Source: Candidatus Nitrospira kreftii
GTDB lineage: Bacteria > Nitrospirota > Nitrospiria > Nitrospirales > Nitrospiraceae
Direction: 5' to 3'
DNA: 64,000 nt
Assembly: GCA_014058405.1 (NCBI GenBank)
Contig: CP047423.1
Span: 3,766,501-3,830,500, forward strand
Shown here: positions 24,823 through 33,332 of the stretch, piece by piece
Layout of the letters: each line of letters starts with the position of its first letter
Numbering within the stretch: the stretch's first letter is position 1
The notes under the pieces: model-generated
What the model was told of the DNA's origin: nothing
What the model saw: only the letters and a program-made list of their open reading frames with translations
Databases searched by the model: none
Program-made: the position numbers and the translations under genes

Positions 24823-25335
24823 TCATGACCGTTCATTGACGAGACATGGATTGATGGCCTGCCGACACCATGTCACTTTTCCCGAAGGCATTAGTGAGAT
24901 CGTATAAATCAGATTCGGGTCTCGTGTGCTCTGTAATTGAATGGTTTGTGTCGCGAGGGGTATGGTGCTCAACCCTCGAGGCGTAAAGCCGAGTGGATTG
25001 ACAGGGAGCGGCGTTATAAATCTTACTGTTCCCGGCAACGTTTCAGACCCCAGCGGAGCGGTAAACGCAACCGTGTCTAGTCCCATGGGGACACTGGTGG
25101 GCGTCGCTGCGATCATGGCATTTCGGCTAATCGCTGAAGAACGGGCGAGAATCAACCGGTTGTAGAGGCTTGTGGTGGACTGATACAGCTCGTGCTTTGC
25201 GTACATCTGAAGAAAGTTGGGGACAGACAGTGCGGCCGCTACACTGATAATAGCCCCAACTATGGCAATTTCTATGAGGGTAAAACCACCCTCCTCTGAC
25301 ATGGCCCGGCTCAAGATTGGCATGCTGTTCCTCAT
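24823..25335 (-). CDS. fimT: FimT/GspH-like minor pilin
   Basis: This is a 170-residue protein with prepilin site SEEGG|FTLIEIAIVGAII and the GspH/FimT-type continuation (LYNRLILARSSAISRN), in which FimT proteins have an early helix and a beta-rich head. It is the first gene of the first minor-pilin cluster. Starts at 25335, 25323 or 25302 are all in frame; 25335 is listed but 25302 would give a shorter leader. Some FimT homologues bind DNA; the C-terminus here is not notably basic, so that cannot be claimed. Confidence 0.82.
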   Translation of the reverse strand: MRNSMPILSRAMSEEGGFTLIEIAIVGAIISVAAALSVPNFLQMYAKHELYQSTTSLYNRLILARSSAISRNAMIAATPTSVPMGLDTVAFTAPLGSETLPGTVRFITPLPVNPLGFTPRGLSTIPLATQTIQLQSTRDPNLIYTISLMPSGKVTWCRQAINPCLVNERS

Positions 25336-25484
25336 GGCGCCTGCAGATTGAGCAAGGGGCGTGCCTTTCCATGAAAGACGATTGCTCCTCCTAACTCATT
25401 GATTGTGCAAAGGTGGTTGAATGGCCATGGCCTTCGGTTTTGCCCATTTTTCGCACTAAGGAACAACAATTTTCGTCGCGCGAG

Positions 25485-25502
25485 TTGTACCGTTTAGTAC
25501 AA
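25485..25502. promoter_or_regulatory. Operator-like inverted repeat
   Basis: TTGTAC and GTACAA, perfect reverse complements, are separated by six bases. The site sits in the divergent region, 18 bases upstream of the -35 element of the PilZ promoter and about 150 bases before the fimT-like start. It has the form of a dimeric regulator site; the regulator is unknown. Confidence 0.45.
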
Positions 25503-25520
25503 GGAATTGACCGGGTCTGC

Positions 25521-25549
25521 TTGACAGAATTTGCCATCATCACTAGGGT
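25521..25549 (+). promoter_or_regulatory. Candidate promoter of the PilZ gene
   Basis: There is a perfect -35 hexamer TTGACA (25521-25526), a 17-base spacer and TAGGGT (25544-25549) as a weak -10. The weak -10 together with a palindrome just upstream suggests an activator-dependent promoter. It lies about 90 bases before the ATG at 25637. Confidence 0.4.
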
Positions 25550-25636
25550 ACCAGCAGTGACTGCCGCAGCGACGGTTTAGCGCTCATAGTCTGAGGGTGG
25601 GAAGGGATTAATCTCCTTCAAATCCCGAGTGAATCG

Positions 25637-25957
25637 ATGAAATCAGAATCTCGTAAGCTCAAACGGTTTGCCGTCCAGCTGCCTTGTAAATTTGGAACCA
25701 CTGACGACACATCGGATGGAACGGTGTTAAATCTTTCGGCTCAGGGATGCGCCTTCACCTCCAAACGCCCAGCCGGTAATGCAACTTATCTTTCGTTCGA
25801 AATTGACTTATTAGACGGGCTGTCACCGGTTGGTATTGAATTGGCGGCCGTGCGTTGGGTTACAGGGACCCGTTGCGGGATTGAGTTTATTCGGGTTTCA
25901 CCGGACATGCAGATGCGATTAAAAGCCTTTGTGTTGGTTTTAGAGCAGACTCCCTAA
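25637..25957 (+). CDS. PilZ-domain protein (probable c-di-GMP receptor)
   Basis: This is a 106-residue single-domain protein. The c-di-GMP-binding motifs are recognisable: a basic RKLKR near residues 6-10 (RxxxR type) and NLSAQGCAF near 34-42 (D/NxSxxG type), followed by the beta-barrel with a CGIEF strand. Single PilZ proteins couple c-di-GMP to motility or pilus machinery. It lies between two minor-pilin clusters, transcribed opposite to both, and could regulate the adjacent GspE/PilB-type ATPase; that link is inference. Confidence 0.87.
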   Translation: MKSESRKLKRFAVQLPCKFGTTDDTSDGTVLNLSAQGCAFTSKRPAGNATYLSFEIDLLDGLSPVGIELAAVRWVTGTRCGIEFIRVSPDMQMRLKAFVLVLEQTP

Positions 25958-25983
25958 GTGAAGCTGGATGTCTCCGGCTGATG

Positions 25984-27810
25984 CTATTTAATCGCAACGG
26001 CGCGAACTTGACGATATGTCGTCGTACCTCTTAGCACTTTCTCGATGCCATTCTGTAACAGGGTGACCATGCCATCTCGCATTGCCACGCCTAGAATCTC
26101 AGCGGTTCGCGCTTTCCCTTGAATCAGGTTCTTAAGATCTTCTGACCCGACCAAAAGCTCATGCAGGGCCACCCGTCCTTTAAACCCACTGTTATTACAC
26201 GCGTCACAACCTTTCCCCCGATAGAGCGTGAAATCCTCGGTATACGTGACGCCCAACCTCTCCCAATACCGAGCTCCATAGCCTTGCACCAGTTCGTCAT
26301 ATTCCTGTTGTGTGGGGTGGTAGCTCTCTCTGCAGTGAAGGCAAATGCGCTTGCAAAGACGCATCGCGAGAATACCCAGCATCGCATCAGCAAAGTTGAA
26401 CGAGTCGCACCCCATGTCCAACAGTCGGGTGATGGTCTCCACCGCACTGTTGGTGTGTAGCGTACTCATCACTAAATGCCCAGTGAGTGACGCTTCTATC
26501 GCAATGTCGGCCGTTTCTTTGTCCCGCATCTCTCCGATCATAATCACGTCAGGGTCTGCACGAAGAAATGCCCGCATCGCGGAAGCAAAGGTGAACCCGA
26601 TTTTGGGATGGACCTGGACTTGTCTCAGTCCTTCCTGCGTGATTTCGATAGGATCTTCTGCAGTCCAAATTTTTCGTTCATCGGTGTTGATGTGTTTCAT
26701 CACGGCGTGTAGCGTGGTGGTCTTTCCGGAGCCTGTAGGCCCCACGCAGAGAAAGATCCCATGCGGACGCTCCGAAAGTTCCTTGACGGTTTGTAGTATC
26801 TCCGGTGCAAAATCCATGGCCTCTAGCGGCATAATTTCTTTTGGGGTCAGAAGCCGCAATACCACATCTTCATTGTTTCCGGCTGTCGGCAAGGTGGCGA
26901 CACGCAATTCGATTTCACGATCCTTGGCCAATTTGTAACGAATTTTCCCATCTTGGGGTTTTCGGCGCTCAGCAATATCCAAATTGGCCATGATCTTCAG
27001 TCGCGAGGCAATAGCCCGCCGATAGACGGCGGGAATACGCATATAGGTAAAGCATGTGCCGTCGACTCGAAACCGTACGGCCGTCTCTTTTCGATCCGAG
27101 TATGGCTCAATGTGGATATCGGAAACCCCGAGCCGGTACCCCTCAGCGATGATTTGATTCGTCAGGCGTACGATGGCCGAGTCGTTTTCGTCGATCTCGC
27201 CTGGTTCTCTCTCAGCACTTCGCTCAATACCGGCTTCATCGACAAGTTCCCCAAGGATATCGGTGATGGAGCCCCCGTTAGCCTGCCCTGTTGCCACGAG
27301 CAGGTATTGCTCGATATCGCGCCGAAGCCCGACAGAGAAGCGGACGGTTGTGCCGGGAAATGCCCGCCGGATATCGAGCCCTTTTTCCAAGTCGTGGGGA
27401 TCGTTGATGACAATATCAAGCACGGTCCCTTGTCGCTTCAATGGAATCCACGAGTTTCGTCTGAGATAATCGAAGCTGAGATTTTTTAAGAGGTCTGGGT
27501 CGATGACCGTCCGCTCATCATAAGAGACATATGGACATTGATAGAACTCGCTGAGCGCCAGTCCGAGCGCAGCGCGTGGGACGCGGTATTTTTCTAACAA
27601 GATCATTTCTAGATCGATTTCGCGCGATAACGACTCCTCTACTGCAGTATCCAAATCGACTTGGCTAATGAGACCACGATAGGCGATACAGTCTAAGAGA
27701 CTGCGCTCCATCGTCATCTTACGCGGTTGTTTGCCCATCTGTTGTTTCTTTAGACTCGCACCAGAAAGCACTGCTCTCTTCGGGCGTGGGACCAGAGTTT
27801 GCGTCATCAT
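25984..27810 (-). CDS. pilB: GspE/PilB-family secretion or pilus-extension ATPase
   Basis: This is a 608-residue ATPase powering pilin polymerisation or type II secretion. It has an MshEN/GspE N-terminal domain (about 35-190), an N2 domain (IIAEGYRLGVSDIHIEP), then the catalytic domain with Walker A GPTGSGKTTT (near 360), Walker B GEMRDKETADIAIEA and the His box GHLVMSTLHTN. A tetracysteine zinc site is present (CLHC ... CDAC), typical of PilB/GspE rather than the retraction ATPase PilT. It ends the second minor-pilin cluster, 98 bases after a pilX-like gene. No pilC, pilT or pilM-Q is in the window. PilB is favoured over GspE by context, without certainty. Confidence 0.88.
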   Translation of the reverse strand: MMTQTLVPRPKRAVLSGASLKKQQMGKQPRKMTMERSLLDCIAYRGLISQVDLDTAVEESLSREIDLEMILLEKYRVPRAALGLALSEFYQCPYVSYDERTVIDPDLLKNLSFDYLRRNSWIPLKRQGTVLDIVINDPHDLEKGLDIRRAFPGTTVRFSVGLRRDIEQYLLVATGQANGGSITDILGELVDEAGIERSAEREPGEIDENDSAIVRLTNQIIAEGYRLGVSDIHIEPYSDRKETAVRFRVDGTCFTYMRIPAVYRRAIASRLKIMANLDIAERRKPQDGKIRYKLAKDREIELRVATLPTAGNNEDVVLRLLTPKEIMPLEAMDFAPEILQTVKELSERPHGIFLCVGPTGSGKTTTLHAVMKHINTDERKIWTAEDPIEITQEGLRQVQVHPKIGFTFASAMRAFLRADPDVIMIGEMRDKETADIAIEASLTGHLVMSTLHTNSAVETITRLLDMGCDSFNFADAMLGILAMRLCKRICLHCRESYHPTQQEYDELVQGYGARYWERLGVTYTEDFTLYRGKGCDACNNSGFKGRVALHELLVGSEDLKNLIQGKARTAEILGVAMRDGMVTLLQNGIEKVLRGTTTYRQVRAVAIK

Positions 27811-27908
27811 TCTAGCTCATCCTTTGACGTGGACAATAAGAAGTTGGTTTTTGTGTGCTTCTATCTGAATCTTATGGCTCACCAGAGTCATTCACCCGAG
27901 CCACCTAC

Positions 27909-29378
27909 TCAGTACCGTGCCATCCAGGTCCCCGGAGCGCGATAGACAACCGGCAAACCCCGGAACAACCCCTCTCCGAGGTCGTGGTCGTACCACACCT
28001 CAAGCGAGCTGCCTGAGCCTGACGGCGTAATCGTCTCCCCTGCCACCACCGCTCCATATAGCTTGACCTTTCCAGCTACGGTGATGGTGCCGCTGGCATA
28101 GAGCACTCCGTTAAAATGCATCCCCGATAAATGGATAGGTGTTTGAGCGAGCGCGGTGCTCTGAGTCGTAGTTGGAGGGCTCAGAGCTTGAAGAGTTGAA
28201 CCAGTCCCATTTGGAGCCAGCACCACATGCCCTTGCATCACGATCGTACCTTCTAGGTACGGAGCTCGGAGCGTGAGGACTCCAAGATTGTCGTGACGTG
28301 GTGCCGTTTGGTCGATTGTATCGATAAAGATAAGACCCAGCTGATCACCAGGGGCCTGGGACCGCAAGGCTTCCTCGGAAGAGAGCCCCTTGCCGAACTC
28401 AACAACTCCTTGGGGATAAAGAAGCCCCGCACGATCGATGGCAAAGTACCGACCAAATCGTTTTGCCATTCGTTTCAGATGTTCGTATGGCCACTCATCG
28501 ATGCGAATGCCGGGAATTGGATGCTGACCTACGTGAAGGTTGGAGAGAACATCCGTAACCGGTTGGACAGACGGTTGAGTGAGCTGCACATCTCCTCCCA
28601 CCCATGCCTCCATCCACCTATCCTCTCGCTGATCAGTTTCGTCATAGCCTAGCCCGGTCACGGGAGCAATCGCGCTTTTCCTGGGAAGATCCTTCGCCTG
28701 TTTGAGGACGAGAGTTTCACCAACCTTTAAGTCACCCCAGTGCACCGTGACAGGCGATTCACCACCAGGAAGGAACAGACCCAGGTGTCGACCGACCTGA
28801 ACGGCGGCTTTCAGCGAAGGTAGCTGCAGGGCCCCCAACTGCATTCGGACTGATTGCCGAACAGAAGGGGCGGTCTTGGTTGTGATGGTGGTATCAATGG
28901 TACACAGGAGGCCCGGATCCGTAGGAGCATAGACTTTTATTTCCTCCACCAGTCCGAGTTGTCCCATGGCACGGAACAGCCCATTTTCTGGATTATTGAG
29001 GAGCCGATTGTCCGAATCGTTTTCCGCCTGCAGGCGAAAATCCGGTTGGTCAGTCGACCCTACGAATTGTGAGCGACCGGTGGCATCGAAAAATGAAGGC
29101 AGGCCGTCCGCATCATGATTCCTTCTGGCGCGAAGTGACGCAATCGCCGGTACTGCACTCGTGGGCTGTGGGTCATGAAACCACCCCGCCACGAGTTCGG
29201 CCGATGCGTCAGCAAGTTGTTGTGCGACCGCCATTTGGCCTGCCGCGCTGGCACTAATGGCTTCCTGCCCACTGAGGTTCAAGAGGGTCGTCGCAAGCAC
29301 CGAGAGAACCAGAACAATCACCATCGCTCCCAAAAGTGCGATCCCCCGCTGGTCGCCCTTGATGTTTCTACAAAACAT
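27909..29378 (-). CDS. Large PilX-like pilus assembly protein
   Basis: This is a 489-residue protein. The N-terminus DQRGIALLGAMVIVLVLSVLATTLL is a PilX-type type IV pilin helix (Gly before a hydrophobic stretch). The long remainder has no family I can name; its C-terminal third contains a parallel-beta-like run with repeated glycine turns (VVLAPNGTGSTLQAL, NGVLYASGTITVAGKVKLYGAVVAG), which resembles bactofilin or filament-type solenoids. It is the fourth gene of the second minor-pilin cluster (gspH, pilV, pilW and pilX types in order). At more than twice the length of usual PilX it may extend a functional head from the pilus tip. Confidence 0.75.
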   Translation of the reverse strand: MFCRNIKGDQRGIALLGAMVIVLVLSVLATTLLNLSGQEAISASAAGQMAVAQQLADASAELVAGWFHDPQPTSAVPAIASLRARRNHDADGLPSFFDATGRSQFVGSTDQPDFRLQAENDSDNRLLNNPENGLFRAMGQLGLVEEIKVYAPTDPGLLCTIDTTITTKTAPSVRQSVRMQLGALQLPSLKAAVQVGRHLGLFLPGGESPVTVHWGDLKVGETLVLKQAKDLPRKSAIAPVTGLGYDETDQREDRWMEAWVGGDVQLTQPSVQPVTDVLSNLHVGQHPIPGIRIDEWPYEHLKRMAKRFGRYFAIDRAGLLYPQGVVEFGKGLSSEEALRSQAPGDQLGLIFIDTIDQTAPRHDNLGVLTLRAPYLEGTIVMQGHVVLAPNGTGSTLQALSPPTTTQSTALAQTPIHLSGMHFNGVLYASGTITVAGKVKLYGAVVAGETITPSGSGSSLEVWYDHDLGEGLFRGLPVVYRAPGTWMARY

Positions 29379-29391
29379 GATGTGTATCCTC

Positions 29392-30141
29392 CTACGATCG
29401 AATGCTCACTTCCCGCACCATTCGATGCAGGGGTTGACTAGAATGAATCACTAAAACAACACGCTTCACATGTGAGGCCTGGGTTGCTTCCTGTCCCATG
29501 TCGTTCCAGTAGGAAAACTGGAGATCGCCAAGTTCTCCGATCAGCACACTGGCTCCGCCATCGATCATGCGCATGAGGTTGGACGTGCCATCTTCATTGC
29601 CCTTCACGTAATATTTCACGCGATTATTCACCTGCACAGACGCCCCTTTCGTGAACGAGATCACAACCGGTTCCCCCAGTGTCAGCTGATCTCGTTGTCC
29701 AGGGCGAGCGAGCCGATGCGATTCACACATGTGCCGCCCACACACACTGATCATCTTCCCCTCGCCCCATTCACTGCCATCCTGCACCGGCAGGACTGTT
29801 GATCCAGGCAACACGTCGGACGTCGTGATTGTTCGATGGTCCCCGAGATTGGCATGAAATTGAAACTCGTTGGGTGCGGCTGTGACGATTGTGTCAGCCG
29901 TTGTGAGTCGAACTTCTTGTTCAAAGACTTCCAACCCCAACCGAAGATCTTGCTGATGATTCAGCATGCGGTGCTGCTTCCCTGCATGGGTTTGAACGAT
30001 ATTGAGTGTGCTCAGCGCTGTCGCCAGCACAGCAGCACCAATCGCTACACTGATCATCAATTCGCTCAGACAGAGCCCGTCGGACTCGGCCAGGATCCCG
30101 ACCCATCGTTGACGTGATGTGGTGAACCTCTCGTCGTTCAT
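29392..30141 (-). CDS. PilW-like minor pilin with atypical cleavage site
   Basis: This is a 249-residue protein. The N-terminal helix follows ESDG|LCLSELMISVAIG: Gly at -1 and Glu at +5 are kept, but the usual Phe or Met at +1 is Leu. The mature part has a beta-rich head with a region about bases, roots and conserved Cys (VCGRHMCE). Its ATG overlaps the stop of the upstream pilV-like gene by four bases, so the two are translationally coupled. It probably forms part of an initiating minor-pilin complex. Confidence 0.78.
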   Translation of the reverse strand: MNDERFTTSRQRWVGILAESDGLCLSELMISVAIGAAVLATALSTLNIVQTHAGKQHRMLNHQQDLRLGLEVFEQEVRLTTADTIVTAAPNEFQFHANLGDHRTITTSDVLPGSTVLPVQDGSEWGEGKMISVCGRHMCESHRLARPGQRDQLTLGEPVVISFTKGASVQVNNRVKYYVKGNEDGTSNLMRMIDGGASVLIGELGDLQFSYWNDMGQEATQASHVKRVVLVIHSSQPLHRMVREVSIRS

Positions 30142-30623
30142 CGTCGCCCCACATAGCTCGGGTTCGCTCGGATCGTTGCAACATGGACCTCGCGCGCTTG
30201 GCCTCCCCGGCTTGAGTATGATGCCACGGCTCGGATCGTCACTAGGCCTGAGGTGTGCAACGGCTTTTGAGGCTCACCCTCAATGGTCCAGACAATCGTT
30301 ATTCCATCGCGTTCGCACATCGCCGTATAGATCCCATCGCCCGCTAAGACATCGGCTCCTTGACCGTCGTCGACCATGAAGCTGTCAGGAGTGCCGTCAT
30401 GATCCAAGTCATCTTCAAGAAGAAATTGCCACCGAATGGAGCGTTTCACTTCGAGTCTGGCCTGAGCCAGCTCTAACGCTTTGTTGCTCAGACCGCCCTG
30501 CTGCGCGTATCTGGAGGTGATTTCCACAGCACCCAGTGTCCCCATCAACGCAATACCAGAAATCATCATGGCCACCATGACCTCGATCAGACTAAAACCG
30601 TCGCTTTTACGATACGTGTTCAT
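30138..30623 (-). CDS. PilV-like minor pilin (second cluster)
   Basis: This is a 161-residue protein with a canonical prepilin site KSDG|FSLIEVMVAMMISGIALMG and Glu at +5, matching PilV/GspI-type proteins. The head contains an acidic aspartate-rich loop (DDLDHDGTPDSFMVDDG) that could bind calcium. The gene overlaps its upstream and downstream neighbours by four bases each, so the cluster is translationally coupled. Confidence 0.82.
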   Translation of the reverse strand: MNTYRKSDGFSLIEVMVAMMISGIALMGTLGAVEITSRYAQQGGLSNKALELAQARLEVKRSIRWQFLLEDDLDHDGTPDSFMVDDGQGADVLAGDGIYTAMCERDGITIVWTIEGEPQKPLHTSGLVTIRAVASYSSRGGQAREVHVATIRANPSYVGRR

Positions 30624-31051
30624 AAGATGGATACCCGACCTGTAATACTCACCGTGAGCGTTTTGGTCTGCCCTTCTCTGTTATGAAGCTGGATCGTCGT
30701 TGGCGTGGCGGAGCGACCGCTTGGCTGAAACTGGATGTCCCACCCCGCACTTGGTTCTTCGATGATGAGGCCCTTGCCCCCATAGCGATAGACATGGTGA
30801 GTGGTATTGCCATTGACGAGTTGTGTGATCAGCTCCTGCTGCTCTGTGTTGATGACAATCCGAACTCGATCACGGTTGGTTAACGCAAGCTGTCTTGCTA
30901 GGCGGAGGTCAGAAGCGATTTCCTCTGTGACGCTCCGGAGCTGTGACGTGGAGTGGAGTCCGAGGAAGTTGGAGATCCCCATGAGGGAGACCATAGCGAC
31001 AATCCCCGCAACCACCATGAGTTCCGCCAATGTCTTTCCGTCCTGCTTCAT
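30620..31051 (-). CDS. GspH/FimT-like minor pilin with atypical leader site
   Basis: This is a protein of about 143 residues starting KQDG|KTLAELMVVAGI; Glu is at +5 but position +1 is Lys, not Phe. The rest, with LRSVTEEIASDLRLARQLALTNRDRVRIVIN, follows the GspH/FimT pattern. ATG at 31051 is chosen because AGAGGAA lies just upstream; the frame upstream to 31171 is not needed. It is the first gene of the second minor-pilin cluster. Whether the unusual site is processed is open; a prepilin peptidase gene lies 288 bases upstream. Confidence 0.78.
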   Translation of the reverse strand: MKQDGKTLAELMVVAGIVAMVSLMGISNFLGLHSTSQLRSVTEEIASDLRLARQLALTNRDRVRIVINTEQQELITQLVNGNTTHHVYRYGGKGLIIEEPSAGWDIQFQPSGRSATPTTIQLHNREGQTKTLTVSITGRVSIL

Positions 31052-31338
31052 ACATTCCTCTCTGGTACAGCGCACATTCCGTTGATATCGCGCTATCTCA
31101 AAACTCGTGCCGTTCTTCGAGAGACCATTCACGGTTGATTGCTCGACGGCTCTCAGTTGTCTCGACATCACGTAAAGCCTTGATGTGCCGAAGATTTATA
31201 CTGAGTGTTGTGTGATGCGAGCACGGGGAGTTGCTGTGTGAGGGAGGAGATGATGAGGAAGACGTGTCGTGCCCGATTAGATACAGTTCTTAACGAAAGA
31301 GATACACTAGCATTGCTGCAAAGCGGCCATGGGAGCCA

Positions 31339-32127
31339 TTATCCAGCCAACAAGCCTTGATACCAATCAAGGAGAGACTGTCCAAAGAATAGCGACACCA
31401 GGGCGCCACAGACGAGAAACGGGCCGAATGGAATGTAGTCTTCCCGACGAATCACTTTGGCTGCGATGAGGCCAACGCCGACCACGGATCCAAGGAAAGA
31501 CCCCACCATGATCGTCATAAGGGCCGGCTTCCAGCCGAGAAAGGCCCCGATCATTGCGAGAAGCTTGATATCCCCCCCACCCATTCCTTCTTTTCCGAAC
31601 AGATACGGACTCGCCCAGGCTAGCAGCCATAGGATACCCCCACCGACTAGCAGACCCAGTAAACCGTTGAAGAATCCGAGCGGAAGGATCGTCGCAGCAC
31701 TGAGGAGTCCGAGCATGATGCCCGGGAAGGTAATGGCATTGGGAATGATCTTATGAGAAAGATCGGTTCCAGCAACCACCAAGAGCGCCGAATAGAGGAC
31801 TCCGTAGGCCGCCGCAGACCACGTCATCCCGAAAAACCATACAATCCAGACATAGCCTAAGGCATTCAGAGTCTCCACCAAGGGGTACTGGTAAGGGATA
31901 CGTATCGCACAATGCCGGCAACGTCCCGCCAACAGCAAATAGCTGACGATCGGAACGTTGTCATACCAGGCAATTGGATGGGAACAGCTTGGGCAATGGG
32001 ATCCTGGCCACGCGATCGATTCATGCCGTGGCAACCGATATATACACACATTCAGAAAGCTACCGACGAGCCCGCCAAAGAGACCGACAACGAGATACAC
32101 CGAGAATACTGTTTGGCTCTCATACAT
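31339..32127 (-). CDS. pilD: Prepilin peptidase / N-methyltransferase (A24 aspartic protease)
   Basis: This is a 262-residue polytopic membrane enzyme that cleaves and N-methylates prepilins. The N-terminal cytoplasmic zinc region has two CxxC pairs (CPSC and CRHC). The catalytic aspartates lie in GTDLSHKIIPN and GMGGGDIKLLA. The order and spacing match PilD/GspO of full length, including the methyltransferase part. It is upstream of the second minor-pilin cluster in the same direction and could serve both clusters. Confidence 0.95.
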   Translation of the reverse strand: MYESQTVFSVYLVVGLFGGLVGSFLNVCIYRLPRHESIAWPGSHCPSCSHPIAWYDNVPIVSYLLLAGRCRHCAIRIPYQYPLVETLNALGYVWIVWFFGMTWSAAAYGVLYSALLVVAGTDLSHKIIPNAITFPGIMLGLLSAATILPLGFFNGLLGLLVGGGILWLLAWASPYLFGKEGMGGGDIKLLAMIGAFLGWKPALMTIMVGSFLGSVVGVGLIAAKVIRREDYIPFGPFLVCGALVSLFFGQSLLDWYQGLLAG

Positions 32128-32183
32128 AATTGCTCAGAGTTCTTTCCTTACCCAGGAACCCTACTAGGGCCAAACTGCCCGAA

Positions 32184-32212
32184 TTTACATTCTTCACCAT
32201 TCGTTTCATAAT
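32184..32212 (+). promoter_or_regulatory. Sigma-70-type promoter of the LuxR-type HTH gene
   Basis: TTTACA (32184-32189) and CATAAT (32207-32212) lie 17 bases apart; each matches five of six consensus positions. The ATG at 32279 follows with an AAAGGAGA ribosome site upstream. Confidence 0.5.
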
Positions 32213-32278
32213 ACCGGGGTAATGTAATCTACGTGAGTATACCTGAAACCTATTCCGATCAAAGGAGAACGTGTCATC

Positions 32279-32557
32279 ATGGCCAAAGTAAGCGCCAAGC
32301 CACGACCTCGAAAGTCCCTCATGAACCTTGAACCGCCGCCGCGCACAAGACGCCCGGAGTCGCTCACGTCGCGCGAACAGGAAATTTTAGAGTTAATCTG
32401 GGCGGGGTTTAAAAACAAAGAAATCGGCAACCGGCTGAAGATCAGCGTCAAGACCGTTGAGGCCCATCGCGCCAATATGATGAAGAAAATGCGAGTCTCG
32501 AATACGGCTCAACTGTTGAAGACCGCCATCCAAGGTGGCGCACTGAAAGTCCGGTGA
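32279..32557 (+). CDS. Orphan LuxR-type helix-turn-helix protein
   Basis: This is a 92-residue protein made only of a basic/Pro-rich leader (about 1-25) and a LuxR/FixJ-type DNA-binding domain: LTSREQEILELIWAGF, NKEIGNRLKISVKTVEAHRANMM. There is no receiver or ligand domain, as in GerE-type regulators. It is probably a transcription factor whose control is at the level of expression or partner binding. It lies divergent to the prepilin peptidase gene and ends two bases from the convergent rlmB-type gene. Its target is unknown; the adjacent pilus genes are a candidate. Confidence 0.87.
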   Translation: MAKVSAKPRPRKSLMNLEPPPRTRRPESLTSREQEILELIWAGFKNKEIGNRLKISVKTVEAHRANMMKKMRVSNTAQLLKTAIQGGALKVR

Positions 32558-32558
32558 G

Positions 32559-33332
32559 TCATGAGTGTTGATTCCGCTGATCACGTTGACGAACAGCCTC
32601 GAATAGGACGATCGCCGCAGCAGCGGACACATTCAACGATTGGATCCGTCCCTTCATGGGAATATGAATACATTCGTCGCAATGCTGAATGACGCCCGCT
32701 CGGATGCCTCTTCCTTCTCCCCCCAGAACTACACCGACCGGCCCTCGTAGGTCGACCTCGGTAAATTTCTTCTCCGCTGCGGGTGTGACGCCGTAAATCC
32801 AGACTCCGGCCGCTTTCAATGATTCAATTAGTCTACTGGTATTCGTCACACGGGCAACCGGAATGTGATCGATTGCTCCAGCCGATGCCTTTGCCACCAC
32901 GGACGTGAGGCTGGCAGCTCGGCGCTCCGGGATAAAGATGCCGTGGGCACCGGCTCCCTCCGCCGTCCGAATGACGGCGCCGAGGTTGTGGGGGTCTTCT
33001 ACACCGTCCAGGATCACCACAAATGGTGGTTCATGCCGTTCAGCTGCCCGCACCAAAATGGATTCTTCCGTCTGATACGCCTTTGCCGCCGCAAAGGCGA
33101 TGATGCCTTGATGCTTTCCGTTGGGCACGAGACGGTCGAAGGAGGAAAGCGGTTGAACGTGAACCGGAATCTGATGAGATCGAGCCAATCGCACAAGGTC
33201 AGTGAACTGCTTGTCGGTGCGGGCAACCAACAGACGTTGGATCGGTCGACTGCCAGCTTTCAGCGCTTCACGTACGGCGTGGAGGCCGTAGAGCATTTCC
33301 GGTTCATCAGCGCTTCCAGCGGCTGGTGCCAT
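32559..33332 (-). CDS. rlmB: RlmB/TrmH-type 23S rRNA 2'-O-ribose methyltransferase
   Basis: This is a SpoU-family enzyme that methylates rRNA ribose. An N-terminal substrate-binding domain starts at MLYGLHAVREAL, followed by the knotted SPOUT catalytic domain: motif 1 NLGAVIRTAEGAGAHG, motif 2 VVLGGEGRGIRAG and motif 3 IPMKGRIQSLNVSAAAA. ATG at 33332 overlaps the cysS stop by 26 bases and has AGGA before it; ATG 33296 is an alternative. Longer frames would run into cysS and are rejected. It is coupled to cysS, a frequent order in bacteria. Confidence 0.93.
   Translation of the reverse strand: MAPAAGSADEPEMLYGLHAVREALKAGSRPIQRLLVARTDKQFTDLVRLARSHQIPVHVQPLSSFDRLVPNGKHQGIIAFAAAKAYQTEESILVRAAERHEPPFVVILDGVEDPHNLGAVIRTAEGAGAHGIFIPERRAASLTSVVAKASAGAIDHIPVARVTNTSRLIESLKAAGVWIYGVTPAAEKKFTEVDLRGPVGVVLGGEGRGIRAGVIQHCDECIHIPMKGRIQSLNVSAAAAIVLFEAVRQRDQRNQHS

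Larger units (their letters stand above)
25336..25636. other. Intergenic region between divergent pilus and PilZ genes
   Basis: No gene is seen in these 301 bases. The region holds an 18-bp inverted repeat (25485-25502) and a promoter-like pair toward the PilZ gene (25521-25549). A good sigma-54 site for the pilin genes was looked for on the minus strand and not found. Confidence 0.6.

Noticed and set aside
25336..25640. Sigma-54 site for the first pilin cluster
   Set aside because: No GG-N10-GC element with a matching context was found on the minus strand.
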